From positions 1 through 7,826 of the forward strand of contig NZ_CALETI010000370.1 of assembly GCF_937920075.1 (NCBI RefSeq): a DNA stretch of 7,826 nucleotides, read 5' to 3'. Under the pieces are notes generated by a model. That model was not told the origin of the DNA, did no database searches, and worked only from the letters and a program-made list of their open reading frames with translations. Each line of letters begins with the position of its first letter. Position 1 is the first letter of the stretch. The DNA comes from an uncultured Agitococcus sp. (lineage in GTDB: Bacteria > Pseudomonadota > Gammaproteobacteria > Pseudomonadales > Moraxellaceae). Below, one piece after another: positions 1 through 6,505 of this stretch. The translations under genes and the position numbers were made by a program.

Positions 1-10
1 GAGTTTAATA

Positions 11-424
11 ATGGATACAGAAAACACTGTTGCGTTAAGTAATCGCAACGGCATACAGACGTTTGTGCAAAACATAGAGTTTGACAGAGACGGACGACAC
101 TATGATGAGCCGTGTTTGTTGATGTGCAGAGCGTTTATGGGTGTAAAAAATATGTATGTGTTCCCGTTATGTGATGCATGGACAGTGCGTGAGCCTGAAT
201 TTTTCAAAGCAACTATGCAAGATGCAGCCGCTACGCTGTTTGTTTCGCCCACAAAAAATGATGAACACGTTATTGGCGACATGATTTTGCATGACATTGA
301 CACAATTATTGCTTGGCGACCCGATGATGATAACAAGTACGACCATGCACTAATGCAAAAAGAAGTGGAGCGTACAGGGTTGTTGTTAAAAGTTAATGGC
401 CAAACTATGGTAGATGCGCGATGA
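11..424 (+). CDS. Hypothetical phage protein upstream of portal
   Basis: This 137-residue soluble protein was not recognised. It has no signal peptide, membrane segment or obvious catalytic motif. It is rich in Asp/Glu and Met, has three cysteines (residues 35, 39, 54), and ends in a KVNGQTMVDAR tail. Its stop overlaps the portal start as ATGA, so the two are probably translationally coupled. This position, just before the portal, usually follows the terminase genes, so a packaging or head-related role is possible but unproven. ATG at 11 is the first start visible; a GAG seven bases upstream may be the end of a ribosome-binding site cut by the window edge. The frame stays open to the left edge, so a start outside the window cannot be excluded. 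A TAATAA at 6-11 in another frame may be the end of the preceding gene. Confidence 0.75.
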   Translation: MDTENTVALSNRNGIQTFVQNIEFDRDGRHYDEPCLLMCRAFMGVKNMYVFPLCDAWTVREPEFFKATMQDAAATLFVSPTKNDEHVIGDMILHDIDTIIAWRPDDDNKYDHALMQKEVERTGLLLKVNGQTMVDAR

Positions 425-2631
425 ATAACGGCAAGACAATCGACAATTTACGCAATACGCCCGTTAATTTAGACAGTGACAGCAAGGGCGATGAAGCTAA
501 CGCGCCTGCTGTCGGCAAGAAGTTTGATTTTGCTAATGGTATGCAGTTACACACATGGGTTAAGGGCGCGTATTACCGCGATATTAGCCTACAAGCTGAA
601 AGCAGACTACAACGCTCACTTGATGCTGACTTCTACGATGACAAGCAATTCACCGAAGATGAAAAAGAAGAATATGAAGCAGATGGCCGTATGCCTCCAC
701 TTCAATACAACATCATCAAGCAAACGATTAACTGGATTTTAGGTAGTTACCTGCGCCAAACATACGACTGGAACGTGTTACCGCGTACCGAAGATGATGT
801 AGAGCCAGCAATTCGCAAGACAAAGCTCTGCAAATACATTGCCGATATTAACAGTTCTGCACGTCAACAGTATTTAGCGTTTCAAGATGCAGTCAAAACG
901 GGTGAAGGCTGGATTGAGACAGCGTTAGAAGTCAATGATGAAGGCGAACAGCAAATTGTGGTACGTCACGAACACTGGCGCAACATGATTGTCGATAGTA
1001 GTTGTCGTAGAGTTGATGCCAGTGATGCTACACGACTATTTCGCACCAAGATTTTAGATGTTGAGCAGGTTGTTGCACGATTCCCACAGTACGAAAACGA
1101 ATTACGCAACGAATCGCAAGACCGCGAACAAGTTGAAAACGATTTTATGTACGAACAGTACCAACAATCAGGACTAGGCGCAGGCGGTTCGATGTTTATG
1201 TCAAAGGCTATGCCTTATGATGGGACACGCGAAGCTATCCGCGTCATGGAATGTTGGTACAAGCGACCTATGCGTGTACAGATATTACGCGGACAGGGCA
1301 GGTTATCAGGTTATGTGTATGACCCGAAAAACCCCGAACACGTTCAAGCGGTGCAAATGGGTGAGTTGGAGCTAGTTAAAACACATCGTCAACAGGTTTG
1401 TGTGTGCGTTTTTACTGATAACACGCTGTTATTCTCAGGTGTCAGCCCTTACCGCCACAACAGATTCCCGTTTGTGCGTACTGTGGCTTATCTCGATGAC
1501 AAGACAGGTATGCCCTACGGTGTTATTCGTGCGTTACGCGACCCTCAAATGTCATTCAATATCAGGCGCAACAAAGCTATTTACCTGTTATCTACTAAGC
1601 GCGTGGTCATGGACAAAGGTGCGGTTGATGATATTAAGCTGTTAGAGGAAGAAGTTTCACGTCCTGATAGCATTATTCAAGTCAATCCAAACAAGAAGCT
1701 AGAAATTATCGAAAGTCCATCTTTGGCCGATGCTCATGTGCAGTTTGGCCGTGAAGATGAGTCTTATATGCTCAAAGCGTCAGGTGTGACAGGTGAGAAC
1801 CTTGGCCAACAGACAAATGCTACATCAGGTATAGCGATTCAGGCACGACAAGAACAAGGCACAGTCACTACGTTAATGCTTTATGAAAACGCGGCGTGGG
1901 CATTTGAGAAGCAGGGCCAGTTAGTTTTATCGCTGATTGAACAATTCATTAGCCAAGAGATGCAGTTCCGTATTACATCCGACACCAAAGGCAAAGAGTT
2001 TGTTGCAGTCAATGATGGTACAGACGAGACAGACATTACCAAGTCTCAAGCTGATTTTATTGTCACCAAGCAAAACTATCACGCAACCATGCGCCAAGCA
2101 CTGGCCGAACAATTATTGCCATTGGCATCGACCATTGCACAGTCAACAGGTAATCCACAATCAGCGTTTGCAGTCATTGAAACAGCTATCGGTTTGACTG
2201 ATATACCAAACAAAGACGGCATTATGGCCAAGTTGCGCGAGTCAATGGGTTTACCCGACCCTGACGAGACACCTGAAGAAAAAGCAGCGCGTGAACAGTC
2301 ACAAGCAGACCAACAAGCCAAGCAAAACGCCATGCTAGAGCGTAAAGCCAATGCTGAAATAGCCAAGCTAGAAGCCGAAGCACAGCAAGCACAGGCATCT
2401 GCTAACTCGGAACAGATAACAGCACTAAGCGACAAGATGAACGCATTGCAAGATGTGATGAACGCAACAAAAGCCATGCTGACTAAGCCGCACATGGCCA
2501 AAGCAGCCGATGAGATTATCCGACAGGCTGATGACATTCTTAATTTACAGTCTAATCAACCACAGCCACCCCAACAAATGCCTGTACAACAACAGGTTGA
2601 CCCTGCTTTTAGCGGAGATATGCAGCAATGA
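421..2631 (+). CDS. Portal protein, P22-like family
   Basis: Portal proteins form the dodecameric ring at one capsid vertex through which DNA is packaged and ejected; the ring nucleates head assembly and docks the terminase and the adaptor. At 736 residues this is close to P22 gp1 (725). The N-terminal block at about residues 91-122 (PPLQYNIIKQTINWILGSY, then an R-x-T-x-D-W-x-V-L-P pattern) is typical of P22-type portals, which read roughly P-x-x-x-x-N-x-I-x-x-x-V-x-x-x-x-G. The core at 452-482 (KASGVTGENLGQQTNATSG, then IAIQARQEQG) matches the family's conserved SG-x-x-x-x-x-x-G-x-x-x-N-A-x-S-G-x-A-I-x-x-R-Q segment. Residues 615-705 are Ala/Glu/Lys/Gln-rich and predicted helical, consistent with the C-terminal barrel, followed by a Q/P-rich tail. 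The gene starts in an ATGA overlap with its upstream neighbour and ends in an ATGA overlap with the scaffold gene. Confidence 0.93.
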   Translation: MNNGKTIDNLRNTPVNLDSDSKGDEANAPAVGKKFDFANGMQLHTWVKGAYYRDISLQAESRLQRSLDADFYDDKQFTEDEKEEYEADGRMPPLQYNIIKQTINWILGSYLRQTYDWNVLPRTEDDVEPAIRKTKLCKYIADINSSARQQYLAFQDAVKTGEGWIETALEVNDEGEQQIVVRHEHWRNMIVDSSCRRVDASDATRLFRTKILDVEQVVARFPQYENELRNESQDREQVENDFMYEQYQQSGLGAGGSMFMSKAMPYDGTREAIRVMECWYKRPMRVQILRGQGRLSGYVYDPKNPEHVQAVQMGELELVKTHRQQVCVCVFTDNTLLFSGVSPYRHNRFPFVRTVAYLDDKTGMPYGVIRALRDPQMSFNIRRNKAIYLLSTKRVVMDKGAVDDIKLLEEEVSRPDSIIQVNPNKKLEIIESPSLADAHVQFGREDESYMLKASGVTGENLGQQTNATSGIAIQARQEQGTVTTLMLYENAAWAFEKQGQLVLSLIEQFISQEMQFRITSDTKGKEFVAVNDGTDETDITKSQADFIVTKQNYHATMRQALAEQLLPLASTIAQSTGNPQSAFAVIETAIGLTDIPNKDGIMAKLRESMGLPDPDETPEEKAAREQSQADQQAKQNAMLERKANAEIAKLEAEAQQAQASANSEQITALSDKMNALQDVMNATKAMLTKPHMAKAADEIIRQADDILNLQSNQPQPPQQMPVQQQVDPAFSGDMQQ

Positions 2632-3503
2632 GTAACGATAACGAAAGTTCAATCATTTTAACGGCAGCCGAGCAAGAAGGTTTGGACTTGCCTGATGATT
2701 TTGGCGATGAAATCATTACGTCAGACAGCGAAGGTCACGATGATTTTGCGATGGATGACGAAGACGAAGAAATTGAAGTCACTATTGATGATGAAGACGA
2801 AGCACCACAAGCACCTGAGCCTACGCCTGAGCCTACACCTGAGCCAGTTTTAGAGAATACAGGCGTTGATTATGCCGATGTATTACTCGCAGCAACAACC
2901 AAGCAAGCTGAATTAGAAGCCCAATTAAAAGAATTGGCCGAAAGGTTTGATGATGGTGAGCTAGAAGATGCTGAATACAACATCGAAGTACGCAAGATAG
3001 AACGTGCTATTGCCCGTGTTGAGGCCAAGATGGAGCTTGCCGAAGAACAAATTGAAGCGCAAAACTTGGCTCAAGAGGCTGCGCAAGAAAAACTAATGAG
3101 GCAATGGGAAAAAGAACAGGTAGATTTTTTTGCTAAAGCAGAAAACAAAGTATTTGCAGAAGATGATGCACTGTTTAACTCACTCGATGCTCACGTTAAA
3201 AAGATTTTAGCGGCAGGTAATGTGCCGATTGCTGATGTACTCAGCACAGCAAAGCATAATTTACTAACAAGCATTGCAAAAGTGACTGGACAAAAGCTAC
3301 CCGATGCACCTAAGCTTAACACCAAGACAAAAGCACCACAGGTTGAGTTACCGCCTACGCTTGGCAATATTCCTTCTGCTATTCCTAATGCAGATGGTGA
3401 TGAGTTTGGTTATATCGACAAGCTATCAGGGCGTAAGTACGAGGACGCAGTAGCAAAATTAACGCCTGAACAACATGAACGCTATTTGTTAGGAACAAAA
3501 TAA
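2628..3503 (+). CDS. Capsid scaffolding-like protein
   Basis: This protein probably chaperones capsid assembly from inside the procapsid. Its 291 residues show a strongly acidic N-terminus (residues 20-58, mostly D/E), a Pro-Glu-Pro-Thr repeat linker (63-73), and a long charged helical or coiled-coil region (about 84-170). The Lys-richer C-terminal part has a motif at 241-290: LPPTLGNIPSA, a D-x-F-x-x-I-D-x-L-x-G-x-x-Y-E-x-A stretch, then a YL near the end. As I recall it, this C-terminal pattern recurs in proteins lying between P22-type portals and N4-type capsid proteins. A basic C-terminus that contacts the coat is usual for scaffolds. No protease motif is visible. A GGAG at 2614-2617, ten bases before ATG 2628, supports the start, and the ATGA overlap couples it to the portal. 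The stop overlaps the next start as TAATG. Identification rests on position and composition more than on catalytic residues. Confidence 0.8.
   Translation: MSNDNESSIILTAAEQEGLDLPDDFGDEIITSDSEGHDDFAMDDEDEEIEVTIDDEDEAPQAPEPTPEPTPEPVLENTGVDYADVLLAATTKQAELEAQLKELAERFDDGELEDAEYNIEVRKIERAIARVEAKMELAEEQIEAQNLAQEAAQEKLMRQWEKEQVDFFAKAENKVFAEDDALFNSLDAHVKKILAAGNVPIADVLSTAKHNLLTSIAKVTGQKLPDAPKLNTKTKAPQVELPPTLGNIPSAIPNADGDEFGYIDKLSGRKYEDAVAKLTPEQHERYLLGTK
2814..2846 (+). repeat. 12-bp tandem repeat encoding PEPT linker
   Basis: About 2.75 copies of a 12-base unit (CCTGAGCCTACR) lie in frame within the scaffold gene and encode PEPTPEPTPEP (residues 63-73). The unit separates the acidic N-terminus from the helical region and probably forms a stiff, extended linker. 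Copies differ by one base, and copy number could change by slippage without breaking the frame. Confidence 0.85.
3485..3499 (+). promoter_or_regulatory. RBS in hairpin loop of csrA-like gene
   Basis: A perfect 6-base inverted repeat (TTTGTT, loop AGG, AACAAA) overlaps the only ribosome-binding site of the csrA-like gene, AGGA at 3491-3494, nine bases before ATG 3503. If only five pairs form, the loop is TAGGA, which fully exposes GGA. CsrA-family proteins bind GGA in hairpin loops and often cover Shine-Dalgarno sites, so this could be an operator for the phage protein or for the host CsrA. The stem is weak (one G-C pair) and lies in the last codons of the scaffold gene. The inverted repeat is seen; its function is inferred. 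Confidence 0.45.
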
Positions 3504-3739
3504 TGGCTAAAACTTGTTCGACACTATATTTAAGTGCAAGAATAGGCGATAGAATACAAATAGGTGATAGTATCATCGAAATATCTGAAAAATCTGGCCG
3601 CCGTGTGCGGTTGGGGGTTATGTCATCACATAAGGTGACAGTATTTACTAATCCCTCGGCGCAAGAGTGCCTGACTGAAACCCAAAGGGTTGACAATCAT
3701 GGCACAGACCATCATCACGACAAGCGCACAGCAAACTAA
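3503..3739 (+). CDS. CsrA/RsmA-like RNA-binding protein
   Basis: CsrA-family proteins are small dimeric post-transcriptional regulators that bind GGA-containing mRNA leaders and alter translation or stability. Residues 8-47 follow the family pattern: L-Y-L-S-A-R-I-G-D (8-16), I-G-D (20-22), then G-R-R-V-R-L-G-V (32-39) and KVTV (44-47). Compared with E. coli CsrA, Leu4, Arg7, Gly9, Ile14-Gly15-Asp16, Val30-Arg31, Gly33-Val34, Val40 and Val42 are kept, with one residue missing between the IGD and VRIG blocks. The RNA-contacting Arg44 is replaced by Thr49, and His43 by Phe48. There is a six-residue N-terminal extension and an unrelated His-rich C-terminal tail (64-78) that overlaps the capsid gene start by 41 bases. 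Codon use differs from neighbours: four of six Ile codons are ATA, and AGA/AGG Arg codons are common. It could be an active regulator, a variant with altered RNA specificity, or a decaying cargo gene. Confidence 0.72.
   Translation: MAKTCSTLYLSARIGDRIQIGDSIIEISEKSGRRVRLGVMSSHKVTVFTNPSAQECLTETQRVDNHGTDHHHDKRTAN
3679..3691 (+). promoter_or_regulatory. Hairpin covering capsid gene RBS
   Basis: AACCC (3679-3683), loop AAA, GGGTT (3687-3691) is a perfect five-pair inverted repeat that includes the AAAGGG ribosome-binding site (3684-3689) of the major capsid gene, nine bases before its ATG at 3699. It lies inside the csrA-like reading frame. Ribosomes finishing that gene would melt it, so capsid translation could be coupled to csrA-like translation. 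The repeat is seen; the coupling is inferred and the stem is short. Confidence 0.4.
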
Positions 3740-4817
3740 AAAGAAGTGGGCAGGCGCGTTATTCAATAGCTCTATCCCTGAATCCTATTGGGGTTCACAT
3801 TTTATGAAAGAAGGCAGTGCAGAAAGCGCACCTAATGCCCCAATTCATTTAATCACTGACCTCGAAAAAGACTCAGGCGATGAAGTTAATTTTGACATCT
3901 ACGCTCAATTGACTGGCTCACCAACGTACGGTGACGACAATCTTGAAGGCAACGAAGAATCTTTAACTCCCTACAGCGATAAAATCACTATCAATCAAGT
4001 GCGTAAAGCAACTGATAGCGGTGGTGAAATGACTCGCAAACGTACAACCAACAATCACCGCATGATTTGCCGCAATAAACTGACTGACTGGTGGTCACGT
4101 TTCTTTGATGAAGCCGTGTTCATGAATATCAGTGGTGCGCGTGGCTCTAATGCTGATTATATCTTGCCAACGTCTTCGACAGCAGCAATTGAAGGTCAGT
4201 CATTGGTTGCTCGTAGCTCTGGCAATATCATCTACTCAGGTGCAGCAACATCCAAAGCATCTCTGGTGAGTGGTGATAAGTTCAGCCTTACATCTATCGA
4301 CAAGGCAGTGACTAAAGCCGAGACAGAAGGCGGTGGTTCTGATGGTGTGATTCGCATTACTCCCTTGCGTATGGATGGTGTGGACAAGTTTGTTTGCTTG
4401 ATGCACAACTTCCAAGAGCATGACTTGCGTGTTACTACGTCAACAGGCCAATGGCTTGATATTCAAAAAGCAGTTGCAACAAACAACGGCACTAAAAACC
4501 CAATTTTCACAGGTGCGCTCGGTGAATATCGTGGTGTTGTCTTGCATAAGCACAATAAAGTGACTCGTTTCAGTGACTACGGTGCAGGTTCTAACGTGGC
4601 TGCTGCGCGTGCAATCTTCATGGGTCGTCAAGCAATGGTTGCCGCATTTGGCAGCCCTGCTAATGGCTTACGTTTTGATTGGGCGGAAGAATGGCGCGAT
4701 TATAAGAATCGCTTAGGCATTGCGACTAAGTGTATCGTTGGCTTAAAACGCCCACAGTTCAACAGTAACGATGTTAATTCTATCGTTATTGATTCTGCTG
4801 CTGCACAACCGTACTAA
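3699..4817 (+). CDS. Major capsid protein, N4-gp56 family
   Basis: This is the shell-forming coat protein of the icosahedral head, 372 residues from ATG 3699. It matches the N4-gp56-type HK97-fold family throughout: K-x-W-x-x-x-L near residues 16-21; a glycine-rich G-S-P-T-Y-G-D-D-x-L-E-G-x-E-E block (73-87); the R-K-R-T strand (113-116); D-x-W-x-x-x-x-D-E (130-138) with SGARGSN (145-151); H-x-F-Q-E-H-D-L-R (236-244); and the C-terminal F-S-D-Y-G-A-G and G-L-R-F-D-W motifs (291-297, 323-328). Length is near that of N4 gp56 (401). An in-frame TTG at 3690 would add three residues, but ATG 3699 has AAAGGG nine bases upstream and begins MAQT, as relatives do. The first 41 bases overlap the csrA-like gene. 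No cleavable prohead delta domain is apparent. Confidence 0.95.
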   Translation: MAQTIITTSAQQTKKKWAGALFNSSIPESYWGSHFMKEGSAESAPNAPIHLITDLEKDSGDEVNFDIYAQLTGSPTYGDDNLEGNEESLTPYSDKITINQVRKATDSGGEMTRKRTTNNHRMICRNKLTDWWSRFFDEAVFMNISGARGSNADYILPTSSTAAIEGQSLVARSSGNIIYSGAATSKASLVSGDKFSLTSIDKAVTKAETEGGGSDGVIRITPLRMDGVDKFVCLMHNFQEHDLRVTTSTGQWLDIQKAVATNNGTKNPIFTGALGEYRGVVLHKHNKVTRFSDYGAGSNVAAARAIFMGRQAMVAAFGSPANGLRFDWAEEWRDYKNRLGIATKCIVGLKRPQFNSNDVNSIVIDSAAAQPY

Positions 4818-4827
4818 TCGTGCGGTT
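4807..4827 (+). other. Stem-loop at end of capsid gene
   Basis: AACCGTAC and GTGCGGTT form an eight-pair stem (one G-U pair) with loop TAATC, which contains the capsid gene stop codon. It is followed by T-rich sequence, but the TTTTTT run (4843-4848) starts 15 bases later, so this is not a standard intrinsic terminator. It may protect the 3' end of the capsid message, weakly attenuate transcription, or mark a processing site. It sits at the only true intergenic gap of the window. Confidence 0.4.
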
Positions 4828-4848
4828 TCACCTTATTCTTAGTTTTTT

Positions 4849-4854
4849 GGAGAG
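4849..4854 (+). promoter_or_regulatory. Strong ribosome-binding site GGAGAG
   Basis: GGAGAG stands six bases before ATG 4861 and is one of the strongest Shine-Dalgarno matches in the window. It fixes the start of the small structural gene and suggests independent, high-level initiation, unlike the overlapped genes upstream. Confidence 0.75.
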
Positions 4855-4860
4855 TTAATC

Positions 4861-5313
4861 ATGACGACTTATACGTCAGCTCAATACGTTGATACCGCGC
4901 CTACTTCTACGGAAGCTGGCGAGCAACTGTGTTTCCAAGCGTCTTATACCTTTGCGGCTGCGACCACATTGGCTATTGGCGACATTATCAAGTTAGCTAA
5001 ATTACCTGCCAACCATGTTTTAACCGACTTGCGTTTAGAAACAGATGCATTGGGTGCGACCTGTGCGGGTAGTGTTGGGTTCTTAAATGCTGGTGCAACA
5101 GATATGTCGCAAGCGGTTATTGCGATTGGTTCGTTGGCTACTGCTGCTATTAAGAATGAAGACACTACGGCAGGTTTGCGTGTTGCTCCTGCGTCTAGTG
5201 GGTTTACGCCTATTGGTATCAAAATCACCACAGCCAACACGGTTGATGCTGCATTGGGTGCTAAAATCACTATCACAATGAAGTATCGTCCAAAACAAAA
5301 CATCGAGGTGTAA
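4861..5313 (+). CDS. Small virion protein, possible head decoration
   Basis: This 150-residue protein is rich in Ala, Thr, Val and Ile and looks all-beta, with no charged coiled coil, membrane segment or signal peptide. The stretch at 38-60 (AIGDIIKLAKLPANHVLTDL, then RLE) is typical of small proteins encoded just after N4-gp56-type capsid genes, where a beta strand carrying I-K-L-x-K-L-P is followed by a strand with alternating hydrophobic residues. Residues 117-144 give further strands, ending in I-T-M-K-Y-R. A strong GGAGAG site and the place right after the capsid gene suggest a product made in quantity, such as a capsid-decorating or stabilising protein. This role is inferred; no family with known function was identified with certainty. 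The MTTYT start is also found in the partial gene at 7806, but nothing further can be compared. Confidence 0.82.
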   Translation: MTTYTSAQYVDTAPTSTEAGEQLCFQASYTFAAATTLAIGDIIKLAKLPANHVLTDLRLETDALGATCAGSVGFLNAGATDMSQAVIAIGSLATAAIKNEDTTAGLRVAPASSGFTPIGIKITTANTVDAALGAKITITMKYRPKQNIEV

Positions 5314-5316
5314 ATC

Positions 5317-5841
5317 ATGTTGATTGAGTGCTTGTTAAAGCGTGTTGGTGGTAGTGATATTTCATTTGGCCAAAACGTGCTAAGACAGGTGGTTTATAAA
5401 TTTCGCCCAGTAGATGAGAAGGACAACACGTCCCCTCATCTATGCGACATTGATAATAAAGACCACATTAACCGTTTACTGTCTATCCGTCCAAAGGCAT
5501 ACATTGAATATGTTGAAGGTCAGGGTGCACAGTTTGATGATGAAGATTTTGAACAAGCAGAGCCTACGGGTGATGTTGATGATTTTTCTGATTCGATGTT
5601 GGCTACCGTCAATCCTGATACCGTCTCTAATCGTTATGTTGAAGGGTTTGCACGTCAAGTATTGAACGTGAACCCAAAGGACAAGAAAGCAATCTCGGTT
5701 ATCTACAAACAAAATACAGGCAAAGACTTAAAAACAACCATGTCGGCAACGGCAATGATTCGTGAGTGTTTGCGGTGTTTGGTGAATGATGCCAAAGATG
5801 CGCTTGATATTGCCAAAACTAACGCTAAAGCGAGTGAATAA
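5317..5841 (+). CDS. Hypothetical head or connector-region protein
   Basis: This 174-residue protein has no recognised function. The N-terminal 65 residues (M-L-I-E-C-L-L-K-R-x-G-G, then Y-K-F-R-P at 27-31 and H-I-N-R-L-L-S-I at 50-57) look like a short beta-rich domain that I associate with small phage proteins encoded between capsid and adaptor genes. An acidic linker follows (residues 70-92). The C-terminal part (about 105-170) is predicted helical, with basic and hydrophobic residues and a pair of cysteines at 151 and 154. The linker and helical tail look like an addition to the short domain. GAGG at 5305-5308, eight bases before ATG 5317, supports the start. It begins three bases after the previous stop and ends two bases before the next start, so it belongs to the structural operon. 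Confidence 0.75.
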   Translation: MLIECLLKRVGGSDISFGQNVLRQVVYKFRPVDEKDNTSPHLCDIDNKDHINRLLSIRPKAYIEYVEGQGAQFDDEDFEQAEPTGDVDDFSDSMLATVNPDTVSNRYVEGFARQVLNVNPKDKKAISVIYKQNTGKDLKTTMSATAMIRECLRCLVNDAKDALDIAKTNAKASE

Positions 5842-5843
5842 TC

Positions 5844-6497
5844 ATGCTATGTAGTGCGATCTTAAATACTGTTAGAACGATAACGAACGACCCAAACGAT
5901 GTGGTGTATTCGTTATCGCAAAAAGAACAAGCTCTTAATGAAGCTATTAGAGCGGTTTCACTACATAGACCTGATTCTGCTGCAATTACCACTAATGTCG
6001 CATTGGTTTCAGGCACAAAACAATCTCTGCCGATCGACTGCGTTAGACTTATTCGTGTTATTAGAAATAAAAGCGGCTCTGGTGGGGCTACTGCTGGCAA
6101 ATCGGTTCGGCTCATGGACTTAAACCGAATTAGTGACAGGGTTGTTGATTGGCATAATGTAGTTGGTGATGAAGTCTTAGAGTATGGATATGAGCAAAGC
6201 AATCAAAGTGTGTTTTGGGTGTATCCGCACATAGGTTCAGCAACAAATAAGTTCGTTGAGGTTATCTATCAGCGTTCTATTCCTGATGTGGTGTCTGCCG
6301 ATACATTCCCAATTAATGATTTATATTCTGTTGCCGTTAAAGAATGGATGCTCTACTCATTGTGGAGTAGCGACAACGAGCAAAGCCCGAATTATCAAGC
6401 AGCACTAAAAAAACAAGAGATATTTTTTAATCTACTCGGTGTAAAAGGCGAGACAGATAAAAATTCGCCAAGCGATCAAAAATCAAGAATGACGTAA
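5844..6497 (+). CDS. DUF6682 phage protein, copy 1
   Basis: This 217-residue protein belongs to the DUF6682 family of phage structural-module proteins, probably an adaptor or head-to-tail connector component. Family signs are the R-P-D at 42-44, S-G-T-K-Q-S-L-P (56-63) leading to V-R-L-I-R-V-I-R-N (67-75), D-W-H (102-104), V-F-W-V-Y-P (123-128), E-V-I-Y (139-142) and the helix K-E-W-M-L-Y-S-L-W (166-174) with S-x-D-x-E. It is paralogous to the next gene, gap-free and about 45% identical by eye over the first 105 residues. It stands out by codon use: six of eleven Arg codons are AGA, while its sister has none. It also holds three of the four GATC sites in the window. Initiation is helped by GAG at 5832-5834. 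The adaptor role rests on family and position, not on a seen active site. Confidence 0.85.
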   Translation: MLCSAILNTVRTITNDPNDVVYSLSQKEQALNEAIRAVSLHRPDSAAITTNVALVSGTKQSLPIDCVRLIRVIRNKSGSGGATAGKSVRLMDLNRISDRVVDWHNVVGDEVLEYGYEQSNQSVFWVYPHIGSATNKFVEVIYQRSIPDVVSADTFPINDLYSVAVKEWMLYSLWSSDNEQSPNYQAALKKQEIFFNLLGVKGETDKNSPSDQKSRMT

Positions 6498-6505
6498 GGT
6501 GATTT

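Noticed and set aside
2079..2537. Minus-strand open frame of 152 codons opposite the portal C-terminus, with a lipoprotein-like hydrophobic start
   Set aside because: It is antisense to the portal's Ala/Gln/Glu-rich helical segment, and its Ala/Ser/Cys-rich composition is what reverse reading of such codons gives. It has no evident promoter and conflicts with a certain gene.
3621..3640. TGTCATC/GGTGACA stem with loop ACATAA inside the csrA-like gene
   Set aside because: One seven-pair stem with a wobble in coding sequence is expected by chance; there is no RBS or other signal that it would affect.
3690..3698. TTG at 3690 as the capsid gene start
   Set aside because: It would overlap its own ribosome-binding site (AAAGGG ends at 3689). 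ATG 3699 has proper spacing and gives the MAQT start typical of the family.
3690..3718. TTGACA at 3690-3695 as a sigma70 -35 box for a capsid promoter
   Set aside because: The sequence 16-18 bases downstream (CATCAC and neighbours) does not resemble a -10 box.
4807..4848. Intrinsic terminator after the capsid gene
   Set aside because: The hairpin is real as an inverted repeat, but the T-run starts 15 bases after the stem, too far for standard rho-independent termination.
4944..5318. Minus-strand open frame of 124 codons opposite the small virion protein
   Set aside because: It is fully antisense to a well-supported gene, with biased composition from Ala/Thr/Gly codons on the other strand.
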